From Eutrophocola sp964503965 (GTDB taxonomy: Bacteria; Pseudomonadota; Gammaproteobacteria; Pseudomonadales; Pseudohongiellaceae), in contig CAZDCK010000008.1 of NCBI GenBank assembly GCA_964503965.1, positions 1 through 64,000 on the forward strand: a DNA stretch of 64,000 bases. The letters are read 5' to 3'. The notes under the pieces were generated by a model, which was not told where the DNA came from, did not search any database, and was given only the letters and a program-made list of their open reading frames with translations. Position 1 is the first letter of the stretch; every line of letters starts with the position of its first letter. Below, piece after piece: positions 55,875 to 64,000 of the stretch. Made by a program: the position numbers and the translations under genes.

Positions 55875-57248
55875 TCAAGCAGCTGAAGGTTCCATCCCTT
55901 CTGCCTGGGGCTGTGTTTTTGACACAGTGGCTTCGGAAGGTCGGTCAGTATTCATCTTCAGGAATACCAGGGCAATAGCCGCCAGCAATGAACCTGAGCC
56001 CATGACAAGTGCCACGGTTGGCAGGCCCTTGTCGGCATCAAACAGAATACCGGCAAGGATGGGCGCCAGTACCGCCCCTGCCCTGCCTACGCCGATGACA
56101 AACCCGGTGCCCGTAGCACGAACATGGGTCGGAAAGGAGTAAGCCACAATGGAATAGAGACCAGAGACACCCGCGTTGCCAAAGAAACCGGCGAAGGCCG
56201 CAAGTAACTGCATACGATCAATATCGGCCGGCGTTCTGCCAAAGATAGTCACACCCACCATGGTCAATACAAGAATCGCAATCGTCAGGGGCTTGAGATT
56301 GAACCGGGCAGTCAATATACCGAAGGTGATTCCCCCCAGCGCACCACCCACATTTGCCCATTTCAATACGCCACCCGCTGCGGCAGCCTCAAAGCCCATA
56401 TCGGCGACAATTTTCGGGGTCCACTTGAGGATAAAGTAAAACGTGGTGATATGCAGAAAATAGGCTGCAGTAACAAGAATGGTAATCATCACCAGTCCCT
56501 TGGAGAAAATATCCCCAACAGATTTCTTCTTGTCATCCTCGTTTACTTCCGGAAGCGCAGTCACAGGACTTTTACCAAGCTTGGCGAGGGAATTGTTAAT
56601 TTTATCCAATGCATTTTCAGGCTGTTTTCGGGTAAGCCAGTGAACTGATTCCGGTACCAGGAAATAGACGACGGGAATTAGCAAGCCTGTCACTGCAGCA
56701 CCAAAATAGAAAACCGAACGCCAGTCATAATTGGGCAGCAACCAACGCTGGGCAATATCACCCCCGAAAACACCACCCAACGGATAACCGATAACCATCA
56801 GGGAAATACAGAGGCTGCGCCATTTGTTATTTGAAAACTCTGCAACGGTCGCATTGGTACAGGACAACATTCCTCCGATACCCAGACCTGTCAGCACACG
56901 CCAGATACAAAGCATAATCGGTGAATTGGAGGTGGTCGCCAGAAACATGCCAACAGCCATGACCACAAGACATCCCAGCAGCGTGGAACGACGGCCAAGC
57001 TTGTCAGCGACCCCGCCCAGGAAAATTGAGCCGATGGCCATTCCCACCAGCTCTGCTGAAAGAACAAAGCCAAGTGCAGTCCGGCTGATTCCCCATTCCT
57101 CAGTAATACCTACTGAAGCAAAGCTGATCGCCAGGACATCAAATCCATCCATGGCATTGAGAAAGACGGTAATGGCAACCACAATAATCATGGCTGTGGT
57201 CATCTCACCCTTGTCGATAATCTCGCGTGGATCGGTAGCAGTACTCAT
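55875..57248 (-). CDS. MFS transporter, aromatic acid:H+ symporter (AAHS) type
   Basis: A 457-residue, 12-helix transporter. VFLNAMDGFDVLAISFASVGITEEWG (given in parts) and GVADKLGRRSTLLG show the AAHS pattern: an acidic residue in helix 1 (DGFD) and the loop 2-3 motif GxxxDxxGRR. Family members import 4-hydroxybenzoate, protocatechuate, vanillate or similar acids. The nearby LigI-like gene fits an aromatic theme but they are not in one operon. The C-terminal 25 residues are polar. Confidence 0.9.
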   Translation of the reverse strand: MSTATDPREIIDKGEMTTAMIIVVAITVFLNAMDGFDVLAISFASVGITEEWGISRTALGFVLSAELVGMAIGSIFLGGVADKLGRRSTLLGCLVVMAVGMFLATTSNSPIMLCIWRVLTGLGIGGMLSCTNATVAEFSNNKWRSLCISLMVIGYPLGGVFGGDIAQRWLLPNYDWRSVFYFGAAVTGLLIPVVYFLVPESVHWLTRKQPENALDKINNSLAKLGKSPVTALPEVNEDDKKKSVGDIFSKGLVMITILVTAAYFLHITTFYFILKWTPKIVADMGFEAAAAGGVLKWANVGGALGGITFGILTARFNLKPLTIAILVLTMVGVTIFGRTPADIDRMQLLAAFAGFFGNAGVSGLYSIVAYSFPTHVRATGTGFVIGVGRAGAVLAPILAGILFDADKGLPTVALVMGSGSLLAAIALVFLKMNTDRPSEATVSKTQPQAEGMEPSAA

Positions 57249-57520
57249 GGTTGGTGATTTCCCCTTATCTAAAAATACTTTCTGTTTTCAGGACAACCGC
57301 CCGATTCTCGGCCGAGCGGTCTCCAATGAATAGCCTTGGTTAAACTGTTGAAGGATAATCCACCCTTGATGCCAAGACAAGAAGCCCTTCGAATGTGCAG
57401 GAATTGTGGGCCATGAGGGAGGCTTATGGTATGTTCCATGACGCTACTTTATACTCACCACCCGTACTGTGAAGTCTGTAACAAACAGGCCTTGAATCCA
57501 CACACTTGCTTACACTGACC

Positions 57521-58447
57521 ATGACTGATTTTTCAAATACTCCCATTGCATACCGCCCCTTCCAACTGATAGCTGCTTTGTTGGCCGGACTGCTGTTATG
57601 CACCCCAGCCGCTCAATCTCAGGAACTGAGCGTCACTGATCTTGGCAATTCCATGACACTTATCACTGGCACCGGGACGAATATCCTGGTCAAACAAGCA
57701 GATAATGGTGACGTACTGGTTGTTGACGGTGGACTGGAAAATCACGCTGAAGAAACTCTGGAGACTATTTCAGAGGTCACAGATAATGGCGACATAACAC
57801 TGCTTGTCAATACCCACTGGCATCCCGAACAGACTGGCCTGAACCGCATACTTGGCAATCAGGGCGTCACCATTTTTGCCCATGAAAATACGCGCCAGTG
57901 GCTTACCACTTCGATTACCTATCCCTGGAACAACCAGACCTTTGATCCGCTTCCCGAACCCGCACAGCCTGATAGGACATTTTATCACTATGGCGATCTG
58001 GATCATGGTGGCACCCCTGTACAATACGGCTATTTACGCCAGGCACATACAGATGGTGATATGTATGTCTATTTCCCTGAAGAAAATGTTCTACATGGTG
58101 GTGGAGCCCTGTCGAGTGACAAATGGCCATTAATGGACTGGTGGACTGGTGGCTGGATTGCCGGCCTGGCAAACAGTATCGAGGTCCTGTTGGAGCTGGT
58201 TGATGAGGACACGGTGATCATTACCGCCACCGGGCCAGTAATGGCCAAAACTGACTTGCAGGCCATGCGCGACATGTATGACACCATTTTCCAGCGAATC
58301 AGCAGTGGTTTTCGTGCAGCAAACAGCGTTGAGGATACCCTGGCATCGGAACCAACGGCAGAATTCAATCAGCAATATGGCAACCCGGAAGCATTTATAC
58401 GCCGGTCCCATGAGAGCCTCGTGCCTCATTACACACCTGATGCCTGA
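57521..58447 (+). CDS. Exported metallo-beta-lactamase-fold protein with altered metal motif
   Basis: ATG at 57521 gives 308 residues with signal peptide ending AQSQ. The SoxH/quinoprotein-relay-type MBL fold is recognisable (VLVVDGGLENHAEETL, then NTHWHPEQTGLNRIL, QAHTDGDMYVYF and NVLHGGGAL). In the signature HxHxDH the Asp-His pair is replaced by Glu-Gln (HWHPEQ), so the second zinc site is probably absent. It could have one zinc ion or be a non-catalytic binder. The gene lies 251 bases ahead of DUF1552 on the same strand. Confidence 0.8.
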   Translation: MTDFSNTPIAYRPFQLIAALLAGLLLCTPAAQSQELSVTDLGNSMTLITGTGTNILVKQADNGDVLVVDGGLENHAEETLETISEVTDNGDITLLVNTHWHPEQTGLNRILGNQGVTIFAHENTRQWLTTSITYPWNNQTFDPLPEPAQPDRTFYHYGDLDHGGTPVQYGYLRQAHTDGDMYVYFPEENVLHGGGALSSDKWPLMDWWTGGWIAGLANSIEVLLELVDEDTVIITATGPVMAKTDLQAMRDMYDTIFQRISSGFRAANSVEDTLASEPTAEFNQQYGNPEAFIRRSHESLVPHYTPDA

Positions 58448-58697
58448 AACCGTGGCCGTATTCCATGGAATTTGAATATTTCTGCCCTTATAGGTTGCCA
58501 AGCTTATGGAATTCAAGGAATTTGGGAATTTTCAGGGCTTCAGGCGGGCACTCAGGTAAAACACGGATAAGCCCGGTCAATGATGGTCCGGAAGATGAAA
58601 GATAACGTAATTTTAGGTAACATCTAACATTATATTAAGGCTGGCCTGCACTAGATCAGCAGGCCACCAGGAACAGAGCGATTCCAGGAGAACAATT

Positions 58698-60008
58698 ATG
58701 TTTATCAGCAAGAAACACCTGTCCCGCCGCAAGGTCCTCAGAGGTCTGGGTACCAGTGTTGCCCTGCCGCTTCTGGATGCCATGGTTCCTGCTGCCACAG
58801 CCATTGCGCAGACTGCAGCAACTGTACAGCCCCGTCTTGGATTTGTTTACTTTCCCCATGGTGCTGTCATGGAAAACTGGGTCCCCCGGACAATAGGCAC
58901 TGACTTTGAGGTGTCACCGATACTTGCGCCGGCTGCAGCCCACAAGAACAAGATGACTATTGTCTCCGGACTGCGAAACAAACCTGCAGAAAGCAATGAT
59001 CCACACGGCATTGTGGTAGGCACGTGGTTGCGCTGTGTTGCTCCCAATGATTTCAGCGACCCAGCCAAGGGTATCACTGCAGACCAGATTGCGGCCCAGC
59101 AAATTGGCCAGGGCACGACCTTTCCCTCAATCGAGGTGGGGACTCCTTCGGGAGGTCCCTGCGCTCCTGGATTTTCATGTTCATTTGGGAGCTCAATGGC
59201 ATTCCAGACACCGGAAATGGGTCTGCCAATCGAAAACAACCCCCGTAAACTTTTCTTCCAGCTTTTTGGCCAGGGTGATAATGCCACCGAGCGTTCAGCC
59301 ATTGTTGATGAAACCGGCAGTATTCTTGACTCAATCATGGCCGATGCGTCCAGTCTGCAGAAAAAACTGGGCGCCGCTGACATAGCCCGTGTTGACAATT
59401 ATCTTGAGTCCGTCCGGGAAATTGAGCGACGGGTCCAGATGATGAAAAGCCAGGATCTTTCCAATGTGGAAATCCCCCCGGCCCCTATTGGTATTCCCAA
59501 CAACTTTGAGGATCACCTGACTATTCTTTTCGACCTCATTGCCCTTGCCTACCAGATCAACCTGACCAATGTGGCAACCTTCCTCATGGAAAAAGAAGTC
59601 AGTATGCGCACCTATGGCAATCTTGGTGTGACAGAAGCCTTCCATCCCCTGTCTCACCACGGTGATGATCCGGACAAAAAAGAACGACTGACCCGGGTAC
59701 AGGCTTTCCATACCCAGGTATTCAGCAGGTTCCTCGATAAGCTGGATAACATGGAAGAAGGTGACGGTACGGTTCTGGACAACAGCATCATTCTGTTTGG
59801 CTCAAACATGAGCAATAGTGACAAACACAACCAGGATCCTCTTCCCAATGCGGTATTCGGCCTTGGTGGTGGCACCATACGTGGAGGTCAGCACCTGGCC
59901 TATCCCCAGGACACGCCCCATGCGAACCTGCTGCTCACCCTGATGAACAGGGCTGGCGTTAACCAGGAAAGCTTTGGTGATGCCAGTGGCGTACTGGTCG
60001 ACGTGTAA
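58698..60008 (+). CDS. DUF1552 Tat-exported protein
   Basis: A 436-residue protein with a twin-arginine leader (SRRKVLRGLGTSVALPLLDAM, cleavage near IAQ). The body has GFVYFPHGAVMENWVP, SGLRNKPAESNDPHG, DNYLESVREIERRVQ and AFHPLSHHGDDPDKKERL, the DUF1552 pattern. This family is usually encoded next to DUF1592/1587 cytochrome proteins and may oxidise or bind an organic substrate together with them. Here that cytochrome partner is missing upstream. A good ribosome site (CAGGAG) precedes the ATG. Confidence 0.9.
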   Translation: MFISKKHLSRRKVLRGLGTSVALPLLDAMVPAATAIAQTAATVQPRLGFVYFPHGAVMENWVPRTIGTDFEVSPILAPAAAHKNKMTIVSGLRNKPAESNDPHGIVVGTWLRCVAPNDFSDPAKGITADQIAAQQIGQGTTFPSIEVGTPSGGPCAPGFSCSFGSSMAFQTPEMGLPIENNPRKLFFQLFGQGDNATERSAIVDETGSILDSIMADASSLQKKLGAADIARVDNYLESVREIERRVQMMKSQDLSNVEIPPAPIGIPNNFEDHLTILFDLIALAYQINLTNVATFLMEKEVSMRTYGNLGVTEAFHPLSHHGDDPDKKERLTRVQAFHTQVFSRFLDKLDNMEEGDGTVLDNSIILFGSNMSNSDKHNQDPLPNAVFGLGGGTIRGGQHLAYPQDTPHANLLLTLMNRAGVNQESFGDASGVLVDV

Positions 60009-60059
60009 AACGGCACCAGCCCTGAAAATCAACAGCAAGAGGCCCTGATACTGAATCTC

Positions 60060-61679
60060 ATGAAACTGTCGCGCCTGTTTGCTCTATCACTTCTGCTGGT
60101 AATTACCGGTCCACCGGCTTTTGCCCATGGCAACCTCGCAGATATGGTTGCCTCTGGAGATCGTGCCCATGCCATGGAGATGATCCGGGAAGGATCCGAT
60201 GTCAATGCAGTCCAGTCTGATGGCACATCTGCCCTTCTCTATGCCATCCACCAGAATGACCTGGTACTGGTCACTGCCCTGGCTGAAGCTGGAGCAGATG
60301 TGAATCACCGCAATGAATATGGTGCAAGTACCCTGGGCGAAGCTGCCATGCTGGGTAATGTAAAAATCCTGCAGATTCTGCTCGAACATGGCGCTGATGC
60401 CGACCTGACCAACCTGGAGGGAGAAACCCCACTTATGGTGGTTGCCAGGGCCGGAAATCTTGATGCAGCCAATCTGCTCCTTGATCACGGGGCTGATATT
60501 AATGCCCGTGAACAATGGGGAGGGCAGACCGCAACGATGTGGGCAGCTGCCCAGCAACAGCCAGCCATGCTTGAGCTTTTGGCGAGCCGTGGTGCCGATC
60601 TGGATATGAAAAGTTATGCCCGCCTGTGGGACAGGACCATCATGAATGAGCCCCGTCCCAAGGACATGAATAATGGGGGCTTCACTGCCCTGCACTATGC
60701 GGCACGGGAAGACTGTACTGAATGTGTCAGGGTTCTCGCCAAAGCCGGCGCCAATCTGGATATTGGCGATCCTGATCGCGTTTCACCACTGAACCTGGCA
60801 CTCATCAACATGCACTTCGATACTGCGATGGCGTTTATCGAGTCAGGAGCAAACGTAAATCACTGGGATATCTTTGGCCGTGCCCCTTTGTACAACGCCA
60901 TTGACATGAACACCATGCCGGTTGGTGGGCGTCCAGATATCCCCTCACTGGATATCACCACAGGCTATGATGTTGCCAGGGTCCTGCTGCAAAAAGGGGC
61001 CAACCCGAACATGCAGCTAAAACAGCGTCCACCTTATCGCAATGCTGTGTTTGACCGTGGAGCAGACAACCCGCTGTCCAATGGCGCGACGCCTCTAATT
61101 AGAGCGGCCCGATCAGCGGACAATGATTCCGTTTCTCTCCTGCTGGAACATGGTGCGCTGGTGGATCTTCCCAATGCCCAGGGCCATACCCCGTTGCTTG
61201 TAGTTGCCGGAGTACAGTGGAGTGCCGCCCCTACCCGCGGTCGTTTCAAAACAGAGACTGATAGCATTAAAACCATGGAACTGCTGCTTGCTGCCGGTGC
61301 GAATATCAATGCAGTTACCGGAGACCCGGTACTCAGGCCAGACAACAACTCCCCGGAAGACCGTACACAGGCCATGCAACGTGCCGGTGCAGCCCAGGTC
61401 TTTGTCGATGGCCAGACTGCCCTGCACGCCGCCGCGAAGGTTGGCTGGAACGATATTATTCGCTTTCTCATCGATAATGGTGCCGTACAAGAAGTCAGGG
61501 ATGATGCCGGCAGGACGCCCTTTGACCTGGCTATGGGACGTTATTCCGCAGGTTTTCTGCAACCACCACCGGAACCCATTCTGGATACAGCAAGATTACT
61601 GCAGCAGGAATGCATGAAAGATGACAATTGCCGGATCAGCGACCCGGTGGATTTCGATAATCCTTCGACTATTCGTTGA
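60060..61679 (+). CDS. Exported ankyrin-repeat protein
   Basis: A 539-residue protein with signal peptide (MKLSRLFALSLLLVITGPPA, cleavage near FAHG). It has about ten ankyrin repeats, for example DLVLVTALAEAGADVNHRN, NVKILQILLEHGADADLTN and TALHAAAKVGWNDIIRFLID. An unusual insertion (about 355-430) sits between repeats. Ankyrins mediate protein binding; in the periplasm the partner may be the DUF1552 protein encoded 51 bases upstream. A C-terminal pair of cysteines (QECMKDDNCR) may form a disulfide. Confidence 0.85.
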   Translation: MKLSRLFALSLLLVITGPPAFAHGNLADMVASGDRAHAMEMIREGSDVNAVQSDGTSALLYAIHQNDLVLVTALAEAGADVNHRNEYGASTLGEAAMLGNVKILQILLEHGADADLTNLEGETPLMVVARAGNLDAANLLLDHGADINAREQWGGQTATMWAAAQQQPAMLELLASRGADLDMKSYARLWDRTIMNEPRPKDMNNGGFTALHYAAREDCTECVRVLAKAGANLDIGDPDRVSPLNLALINMHFDTAMAFIESGANVNHWDIFGRAPLYNAIDMNTMPVGGRPDIPSLDITTGYDVARVLLQKGANPNMQLKQRPPYRNAVFDRGADNPLSNGATPLIRAARSADNDSVSLLLEHGALVDLPNAQGHTPLLVVAGVQWSAAPTRGRFKTETDSIKTMELLLAAGANINAVTGDPVLRPDNNSPEDRTQAMQRAGAAQVFVDGQTALHAAAKVGWNDIIRFLIDNGAVQEVRDDAGRTPFDLAMGRYSAGFLQPPPEPILDTARLLQQECMKDDNCRISDPVDFDNPSTIR

Positions 61680-61694
61680 CGATCCCCCACCAAA

Positions 61695-62639
61695 TTAGGG
61701 CGTTATTGGCGACACGAAACCTTCAGGCTTCAAGGCAAGAACGGAGCAATCAATCCTGCTGAGAATTTTTTCAGCTGTATTACCGATGAGGAGCCCTTCA
61801 ACCCCCGCCCTGGCCAGGGTCCCCATAACAATCAGGTCCACCTTCTTCTTTTCAGCAAAAGCTGGGATCACTTTTTCGGGAACCCCCTTGATCATATGGA
61901 TCTGCGGATTCGCTTCAGGATAAAGTGACGCAATCTGCTTCAGGTGCCTGTTTTCAACAGCACGTAATTCCCGCAGCATTCGTGGGACAGTTTTATAAAA
62001 CTTTACCCGGGCCTCTCCTTCCATGATGTTTTCATAAGGCATGTGCCAGGCATGAAGGAGATGCAGCTTACTCTCCTCCATAACGGCCAGCGCACTGGCC
62101 AGATCCATAATTTCCCTGTCCAGGTTACCCTCATCCTCAGGCAGGTGAGTAAGATCTACTGCTGCCAGTATTCTTGAGTGATTAATTCGCCGCGCGGGCT
62201 TCATCACAAGAACCGGGCAGGGACATTTGCGAAGAAGACTCATGTCCAGTGCCCCCAGACGCATCCCGTTGATCCTCGGGTTACCTGAAGAAACCTTCAC
62301 CACCAGGTCATGTTCGCCTTCAATGACTTGCCGGATAATTTCCACATGCGCTTTGCCTTCACGAACAACCACTCTGCTTCTCGGCCTGGTGTTGTCCTTC
62401 CTGCAACGGGCCAGCAAATCTTTTAATTCTGCCTTTCTTGCCTTGACCATCTGCGTGTGAAGGGATGACATCCTCGCCAGCCCTGCACGAAGAAAGCGCT
62501 TATCCGGATATGGCTCAACAACATCCACAAGGCAAACTGATGCCTTGCTGTCTCGTGCAAGACCCAGAATTTTTTCAAGCGCAGCGGTTTCACCGCTACT
62601 GCCATCGGCTATGAACAAAATTTTTCTGAATCGATTCAT
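61695..62639 (-). CDS. Tandem universal stress protein (UspE-like)
   Basis: A 314-residue protein with two Usp domains. Domain 1 starts FRKILFIADGSSGETAALEKIL, domain 2 RILAAVDLTHLPEDEGNLD; the second has the nucleotide-binding MGTLARAGVEGLLIGNTAEKIL (G-2x-G-9x-G-N/S pattern). Such proteins bind ATP or other ligands and help survive stress. It is convergent with the ankyrin gene and divergent from the next ABC exporter. Confidence 0.88.
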   Translation of the reverse strand: MNRFRKILFIADGSSGETAALEKILGLARDSKASVCLVDVVEPYPDKRFLRAGLARMSSLHTQMVKARKAELKDLLARCRKDNTRPRSRVVVREGKAHVEIIRQVIEGEHDLVVKVSSGNPRINGMRLGALDMSLLRKCPCPVLVMKPARRINHSRILAAVDLTHLPEDEGNLDREIMDLASALAVMEESKLHLLHAWHMPYENIMEGEARVKFYKTVPRMLRELRAVENRHLKQIASLYPEANPQIHMIKGVPEKVIPAFAEKKKVDLIVMGTLARAGVEGLLIGNTAEKILSRIDCSVLALKPEGFVSPITP

Positions 62640-62790
62640 CAGGATCCTTCTCTATCATTTACACACTATTATTGTAAATCAGAGTGTTATTGAGACACCG
62701 ACTATAAATCAAATTGAACTGATACCGGAAAACTTCTTTCCTCGAATGACCGATTGGTTATCATAGCCTTCTGGATGCAAGGAGAAGACG

Positions 62791-63555
62791 ATGCCAATCG
62801 TTGAGATTAAAGGCCTGACAAAAAAATACCCGAAACCGGATAACAGGCAGGAATTCTTTTATGCCGTAAACGGCATAGACCTGACTATAGAGACTGGACA
62901 GGTTTACGGCATACTGGGACCCAATGGGGCTGGCAAGACCACAACTCTTGAAATGATTGAGGGACTGACAGATATCGATGGCGGCCAAGCACTGGTCAAC
63001 AGTATAGATGTCACCCACTCCCCCTATGCCGTAAAGGAGATCATTGGCGTCCAGCTGCAGGCCAATGAATATTTTGACCATTTGTCGCTGGCAGAACTGC
63101 TATCACTGTTCAGTAATCTCTATAATCGGGATGACGACCCCGCTTCCCTGCTGGCCAAAGTGAACCTGGAAGAGAAGGCCAACGCCAAACCCGCCAATTT
63201 GTCAGGTGGACAAAAACAGCGTTTCTCCATCGCCTGCGCCCTGGTCAATGATCCAAAGGTATTATTTCTGGATGAACCTACAACCGGACTTGATCCCCAG
63301 GCCAAACGAAACCTCTGGGACCTGGTAAGAAAACTCAACAAAGGCGGCATGACCATAGTCCTGACAACGCATAATATGGAAGAGGCAGAAACGCTGTGTG
63401 ACCGGCTGGCCATTATGGATCACGGTACAGTCATAGCCGAGGGTGCTCCCCGGGATTTGATTCTCAAGCATGCGCCAGAGCCACCTGCTGCGCCTCTCCA
63501 TGGCAATCTGGAAGACGTCTTTCTTATCCTCACCGGGCATGAACTAAGGGAATAA
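62791..63555 (+). CDS. ABC exporter ATP-binding protein
   Basis: A 254-residue ATPase with Walker A GPNGAGKTTT, signature LSGGQKQRF, Walker B VLFLDEPTTGLDP and H-loop LTTHNMEEAE. It belongs to the ABC-2 exporter type. The permease gene follows after six bases. The substrate is not predictable. Confidence 0.93.
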   Translation: MPIVEIKGLTKKYPKPDNRQEFFYAVNGIDLTIETGQVYGILGPNGAGKTTTLEMIEGLTDIDGGQALVNSIDVTHSPYAVKEIIGVQLQANEYFDHLSLAELLSLFSNLYNRDDDPASLLAKVNLEEKANAKPANLSGGQKQRFSIACALVNDPKVLFLDEPTTGLDPQAKRNLWDLVRKLNKGGMTIVLTTHNMEEAETLCDRLAIMDHGTVIAEGAPRDLILKHAPEPPAAPLHGNLEDVFLILTGHELRE

Positions 63556-63561
63556 CACGGC

Positions 63562-64000
63562 ATGAAAAAAGCGCTCAAATTTGCCAGGGTTATGCTGAAA
63601 ATCCATTCAAGGGATCGGCAGGCCATCTTCTTTTCCCTGTTTTTCCCATTGGTATTCATGTTTGTTATAAGCTTCGCCAGCGGTTCCGGTCAGGATCCTA
63701 TTGCAATGGGAATTGTAAACAACGCCAATAATGAACTGGCCACTGAATTTATAGCCACCCTGGAAAGCACTGGTCTTTTTGTCGTCACCCAGGGAGATGA
63801 GGAATCACTCAGGGAAGAGCTCATCAATGGCAACAAGGCCGTTGTCCTGATCCTGCCTGACCAATTCCGGGATTCAGGCATACCAGTAGACCTCACCGTA
63901 CTCATTGATGCCGCCGAAGTTCGCCAGGTAGCCGTTGTGATGCCGGTTGTCGAAACTGCCCTGATTAATGTTGAGCGACGACTACGCAATACCGAGCCCC
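63562..64000 (+). CDS. ABC-2 permease, 5' part only (runs off the window)
   Basis: Starts at ATG 63562 and stays open to the window end: 146 residues visible. MKKALKFARVMLKIHSRDRQ, then a membrane helix (AIFFSLFFPLVFMFVISF) and a large extracytoplasmic domain (IAMGIVNNANNELATEFI, VVTQGDEESLREEL), as expected for an ABC-2/NatB permease. It forms an exporter with the ATPase just upstream. Confidence 0.85.
   Translation, partial: MKKALKFARVMLKIHSRDRQAIFFSLFFPLVFMFVISFASGSGQDPIAMGIVNNANNELATEFIATLESTGLFVVTQGDEESLREELINGNKAVVLILPDQFRDSGIPVDLTVLIDAAEVRQVAVVMPVVETALINVERRLRNTEP

Overview
The window looks like chromosomal DNA of a heterotrophic, aerobic gammaproteobacterium, probably marine and related to the Pseudomonadales/Cellvibrionales. 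The best taxonomic evidence is the gene order alaS-lysC-csrA-tRNA-Ser(GCT), which is the classic order of pseudomonad-like gammaproteobacteria. TonB receptors, many exported proteins of unknown function and many c-type cytochromes fit that lifestyle. I see no phage, insertion sequence or CRISPR array.

Layout. 1-4.2 kb: a ModF/PhrA-like double ABC ATPase, then a DUF1538 membrane protein/P-II locus that is decaying (one frameshift, two amber stops; one P-II gene still intact). 4.3-9.8 kb: a minus-strand cluster of a Tat-exported DsrE-family protein, a cbb3-type oxidase in which CcoN, CcoO and a diheme CcoP-like region are one polypeptide, a CcoQ-like peptide, a TsdA-like (thiosulfate dehydrogenase-like) diheme cytochrome and a rhodanese lipoprotein. 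I read this as a possible sulfur-oxidising respiratory module and consider it the most interesting locus here. 10.3-15 kb: the tRNA-Ser, csrA, lysC, alaS housekeeping block. 15-25 kb: alpha/beta hydrolase, TonB receptor, AI-2E-type permease, DASS/SLC13 carboxylate transporter, Ada-like methyltransferase, peroxiredoxin, YdhR-like protein, an octamer repeat tract and a DUF4159 protein.

24.7-30 kb: a rearrangement scar where a membrane protein pseudogene and a truncated fecR meet tail to tail behind an intact ECF sigma gene, followed by a Nat-type ABC exporter coupled to a lipoprotein peptidase-like hydrolase, and a membrane-anchored cytochrome c. 30-39.5 kb: acetoacetyl-CoA synthetase, an AsmA-like protein, a TauD-type dioxygenase, MATE exporter, cytochrome c, SMP-30-like protein, GlcD/D2HGDH-like flavoenzyme and D-glycerate 3-kinase. 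39.6-43.4 kb: exported metallo-beta-lactamase-fold hydrolase, a glycosyltransferase/sulfotransferase pair and a PQQ-type sugar dehydrogenase.

43.5-53.5 kb is rich in exported proteins: three SnoaL-like modules in two overlapping genes, a lipocalin-like protein, an exported amidohydrolase, SirB2-like protein, a DUF8021-like protein, a LigI-like amidohydrolase with an SDR, and a DUF6152 protein beside a large exported protein of unknown function. 53.6-64 kb: an ABC-2 exporter, an AAHS-family MFS transporter, a metallo-beta-lactamase-fold protein with altered metal ligands, a DUF1552 Tat protein followed by an exported ankyrin protein, a tandem universal stress protein, and an ABC exporter whose permease runs off the window end. 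All assignments rest on reading motifs and remembered family patterns; no searches were run.
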